Assembly: GCF_019703515.2 (NCBI RefSeq)
Contig: NC_059349.1
Span: forward strand, 24,152,744-24,216,743
Origin: Myxocyprinus asiaticus
Lineage: Eukaryota; Chordata; Actinopteri; Cypriniformes; Catostomidae
Direction of reading: 5' to 3'
DNA: 64,000 nt
Position 1 is the first letter of the stretch, and each line of letters begins with the position of its first letter. The translations under genes were made by a program, and so were the position numbers. Shown piece after piece: positions 61,246-64,000 of this stretch. The notes beneath the pieces were generated by a model. It worked only from the letters and a program-made list of their open reading frames with translations. It did no database searches and was not told the origin of the DNA.

Positions 61246-62021
61246 ATGTCAACGAATTCAAAATCCTCGGGCTCTGGAGACATTAAAAGACACTTACGTG
61301 CTCAAGCTAATGCCCCTCCGGAGACTTCGAGCCAGGGAGTCGATTTGGCTGGAGAGTTGAAAGAAATTCAACGACAATTGCTGAATGTATCGGCAATGCT
61401 GACGAAGGTCGAGTGGTGGATGTCGAGAAACGGATCGATTATCTGGAGTCATCAGAGAGGGAATTAGCTGCTAATCCGCTAGTGACTAAGGCGGATTTGA
61501 AGCGCATCTGGGAGAAGTAGGAGGATATGGAAAATCGTAACCGTCGTAATAACATCCGAATTGTTGGAATTCCTGAGGGAGCAGAAGGTCAGAATATGGT
61601 GGAATTCCTGGACGGGCTCTTTCCGAATCTGCTTGACATAACAGGCCATAAGCTGGAAATCGAGCGAGCTCACAGGGTCCCAGCTCGGCAATCCACTGAG
61701 GGAGACAGGCCCCGATCAATTCTGGCCAAATTTCTGAGATCATCGGATAAAGGAAGGCTTTCTTGGAAGAACCACAGCATTTTCTTGTTCCCAGACTTTG
61801 CGAATTCAACAAGAGAGAAACGTGATCAATTCAAGGAATGCAAGAAACTCTTACATCAATGGAAGGTCACTTTTGCACTGATGTTCCAGGCCAAATTGAG
61901 AATAGATGCTAAGGATGGCCGTAAAAACATTCACATGCCCACAGCAAGCATTGTCCTTCATAAAGTCAATGGACTGAGTAAGTCATTTTGTGGGACACAC
62001 GTTGCAGCCAAGTGGGCCTGA
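61246..62021 (+). pseudogene. L1-like ORF1 RNA-binding protein, frameshifted
   Basis: The ATG at 61246 starts a coiled-coil region (GELKEIQRQLLNVSAMLTKV), broken near 61420. The second frame (61527-62021) has MENRNRRNNIRIVGIPEGAE, the hallmark RNA-recognition segment of L1 ORF1 proteins, then LEIERAHRVPARQS and PRSILAKFLRSSDKG. It ends at 62021. Confidence 0.85.
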
Positions 62022-62767
62022 CTCACTTAACATTCACTTGACTGTCCGAGGATACTGAGCGCCTTTTTTGTTTCTTTTAGTGCTGGTTCCACCTAGCGGC
62101 TGGAGTTTGTTTTGTGTAGCAGCACTCCTTCAGGACAGTTTTGTGGATGAATCTACACGTTCTTTGTGCTTATGCCTCCTGTTGGTTGGAGTTTGTTTTG
62201 TAGAGTATTTCTTGCAGGACATTAGAGTGATTGGGTCATTTGTTGCACTCATGTAGCAGTTGAATGGGCTGGCTCACTGAACATTCGTTTGACTGTCCGA
62301 GGAAACTGAACGGCCCTTTTTTTACATTTATTTTTTTATTAATTTATTCATTTTGTGTGCTGGTTCATCTAGAGGTTGGAGTTTGTTTTGTGGAGGAACA
62401 CACCTTCAGGACAGTTTTGTGGATGAATCTACATATTCCTTGTGTTTATCCCACCTATTCGCTGGAGTTTGTTTTATAGATTATCTTCTGTTGTGTAATT
62501 CTGTCTTACAAACAGTATAGAAACACCGGACTTGAGCAATCCGATGGCAAAGTTGTCGCGGGGGCTCTCGTAGGCGTACATGGACTGTTTGAGTTTAGAG
62601 GGATGGACACCAGTTGGCGCTGTCGTGCGTGGGCTAATGCGCACATTTTTCTTTTTTCTGTTTGTTTGGTTCGGGGGGAAGTTTGGGGTTTGATTGTTGC
62701 ACTAATGTGGAATGTGGTCTTTATATTTTATTTTTGACACACAATCTATTTTTTTCATATGTCAAAA

Positions 62768-63500
62768 TGTCGAATGTTAATATGAGTGGATTGTATCTCT
62801 CCACATGGAATTTGAATGGGTTGGGGCACCCCATAAAAAGAATATGATATAGTGTTTCTTCAAGAAACGCATCTTTCCCCACAGGAAGATGAAAATTTTG
62901 GGAAGATAAGGGGTGGACATGTTTTCTTTAGTGCTGGCTCAAGTAAGAGCAGGGGAGTCATTACACTGATAAGTAAGCATCTACAATTAAAATGTCTCAA
63001 ACAGATTAAAGATAAACTAGGAAGAGTCATTATTCAGGGGCAAAGGTTGATTTTGGCTAATATTTACTCACCTAACATTGATAATCAGAGATGCAAGGGT
63101 GCGCCTGATGTAATTTAAGATTTTATATAGATTCTATTGGACCCCCTCTAGATTGCATAAGCTTGGTCTTAAAGACACACCCACCTGCTGGTGATGCCAA
63201 TCAGAAGATGGAGACACAACCCATGTTTTTTGGTGGTGTGTTAAGATCCAAGAATTTTGGTTAAGGGTTCTGAGTTTTATATGTGACGTATTGGGCACTC
63301 AAATTTCATTTTGCCCCAGACTCTGTATTTTGGGGCGGTCATCGACGTGGGGGATAGGCTCATAAAAAATTGGGTTCTGACCAGTGTCAATGATTGGTAA
63401 GCAGGTTATTTTAAGGGGATGAAAGTCGGATGGAGCGCACTAATTTCTGGAGTGGTGTGCGGAGATGGGGAGGGTGGCTGCTTTCGAGGAGGTGTCAAGA
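62768..63500 (+). pseudogene. L1-like ORF2 with endonuclease start and C-terminus only
   Basis: The ATG at 62768 is followed by LYLSTWNLNGLGHPIKR, the start of an apurinic-type endonuclease. A small deletion shifts the frame, then MFLQETHLSPQEDE and GVITLISKH follow to about 63105. The sequence then jumps to the ORF2 C-terminal region (RLHKLGLKDTPTC, THVFWWCVKIQEFW). The reverse transcriptase domain is absent. Confidence 0.8.
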
Positions 63501-63892
63501 AAAAGGTTGGGGTTTTGGGATTTGTTTGATAGGAAATGGGGCAATTATTTAGCGTTTTTGGGGGAGGGGCTGTGGAGAGAGAAGTTTAGTTTTAATTATG
63601 TATGATTACTATATTTGTTTTTTGTTTTCTTTTTTTGTGTGTGTATTCTTATATGTGACCACAGGGGTATTCGTGGGGAGTCAGGGTGGGGTTGGTGATT
63701 GGGGAGGGGGAGGGGTATTAGTGGGGGTTAAATGTTAAATGTTGATTCAATCTATATATGTTGTGTTCTTCTTTGTTATATATCTATGAATCAATAAAAA
63801 ATAAAAAAAATAAAAAAATTAAAAAAATAAGAAAGGCTGTTCAAAATTAATGAACATTCTATTCATCAGGAGTTGATTCTTCTTGACATCTA

Positions 63893-64000
63893 CAGTTGTG
63901 CTCAAAAGTTTGCATACCCTGGCAGAAATTGTGAAATTTTGGCATTGATTTTGAAAATATGACTGATCACTGGTCTTTTATTTAAGGATAGTGACCATAT
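63893..64000. mobile_element. Left end of a Tc1-like non-autonomous element
   Basis: After TA at 63891-63892 the sequence CAGTTGTGCTCAAAAGTTTG is a common fish Tc1-type terminal repeat. The element continues past the window. Confidence 0.55.

Larger units (their letters stand above)
61108..63831 (+). mobile_element. L1-like LINE with intact ends and internal deletion
   Basis: It is flanked by 13-bp target duplications: AAAGGCTGCTCAA (61095-61107) and AAAGGCTGTTCAA (63832-63844), one mismatch. It starts GGGGAGTCACGTGAC and ends in an A-rich tail after AATAAAAAATAAAA. ORF1, the endonuclease start of ORF2 and the ORF2 C-terminus are present, but the reverse transcriptase is missing (break near 63110). 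Confidence 0.85.

Overview
The window looks like a bony fish of the carp family (Cyprinidae). The evidence is one vertebrate neuronal gene spread over about 50 kb, plus repeat families typical of cyprinid genomes: DIRS-type tyrosine-recombinase retrotransposons, Tc1-like elements, palindromic TTAA MITEs, hAT MITEs with CAGGGTTGGG ends, GCTGGT-rich repeats, tRNA-derived SINEs, an endogenous retrovirus and an L1-like LINE. I did not identify the species.

The main gene is a kinesin-3 motor of the KIF1A type on the minus strand, from its ATG at 58135 to its stop at 8243. I read 46 coding exons by hand. Joined, they give 5313 nt (1770 residues plus stop) with every junction in phase. Domain order is kinesin motor with P-loop, switch I, switch II and a lysine-rich K-loop (exons 1-12), neck and coiled coil, FHA domain (exons 16-18), coiled coils, KIF1B-type region, a cassette exon with an acidic linker (exon 24), the long stalk (exons 25-43) and a C-terminal PH domain (exons 43-46). 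It matches KIF1A better than KIF1B, notably after the neck, in the PH domain and at the C-terminus. The 3' UTR probably runs down to about 5650.

Below the gene, 4714-5001 (minus) holds a broken first exon of an espin/espin-like ankyrin gene, in the same orientation as kif1a. The first 3.8 kb carries the 3' end of an LTR retrotransposon with three minisatellite blocks (1-2203) and a complete Tc1-like transposon with perfect ends but a broken transposase (2491-3739).

The introns carry most of the mobile DNA. Intron 43 has a hAT MITE (9655-10794), with an inverted relative in intron 1 (55486-56653). Introns 36 and 28 hold two DIRS elements in opposite orientation (14151-18862 plus, 22813-27202 minus) that have lost different domains. 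Intron 11 contains nested MITEs and SINEs (41505-43476) and an 8.4-kb endogenous retrovirus with two LTRs (43568-51985). Upstream of the gene are a Tc1-like remnant (59882-60390) and an L1-like LINE with both target-site duplications but a deleted reverse transcriptase (61108-63831).

I found no CRISPR array, operon or previously unknown gene system. The points most worth checking are the GC-AG intron inside the FHA domain, the duplicated 15-residue module at the cassette exon, the DIRS insertion 11 nt from a splice donor, the damaged espin-like exon, and the paired env-tail remnants in the retrovirus.
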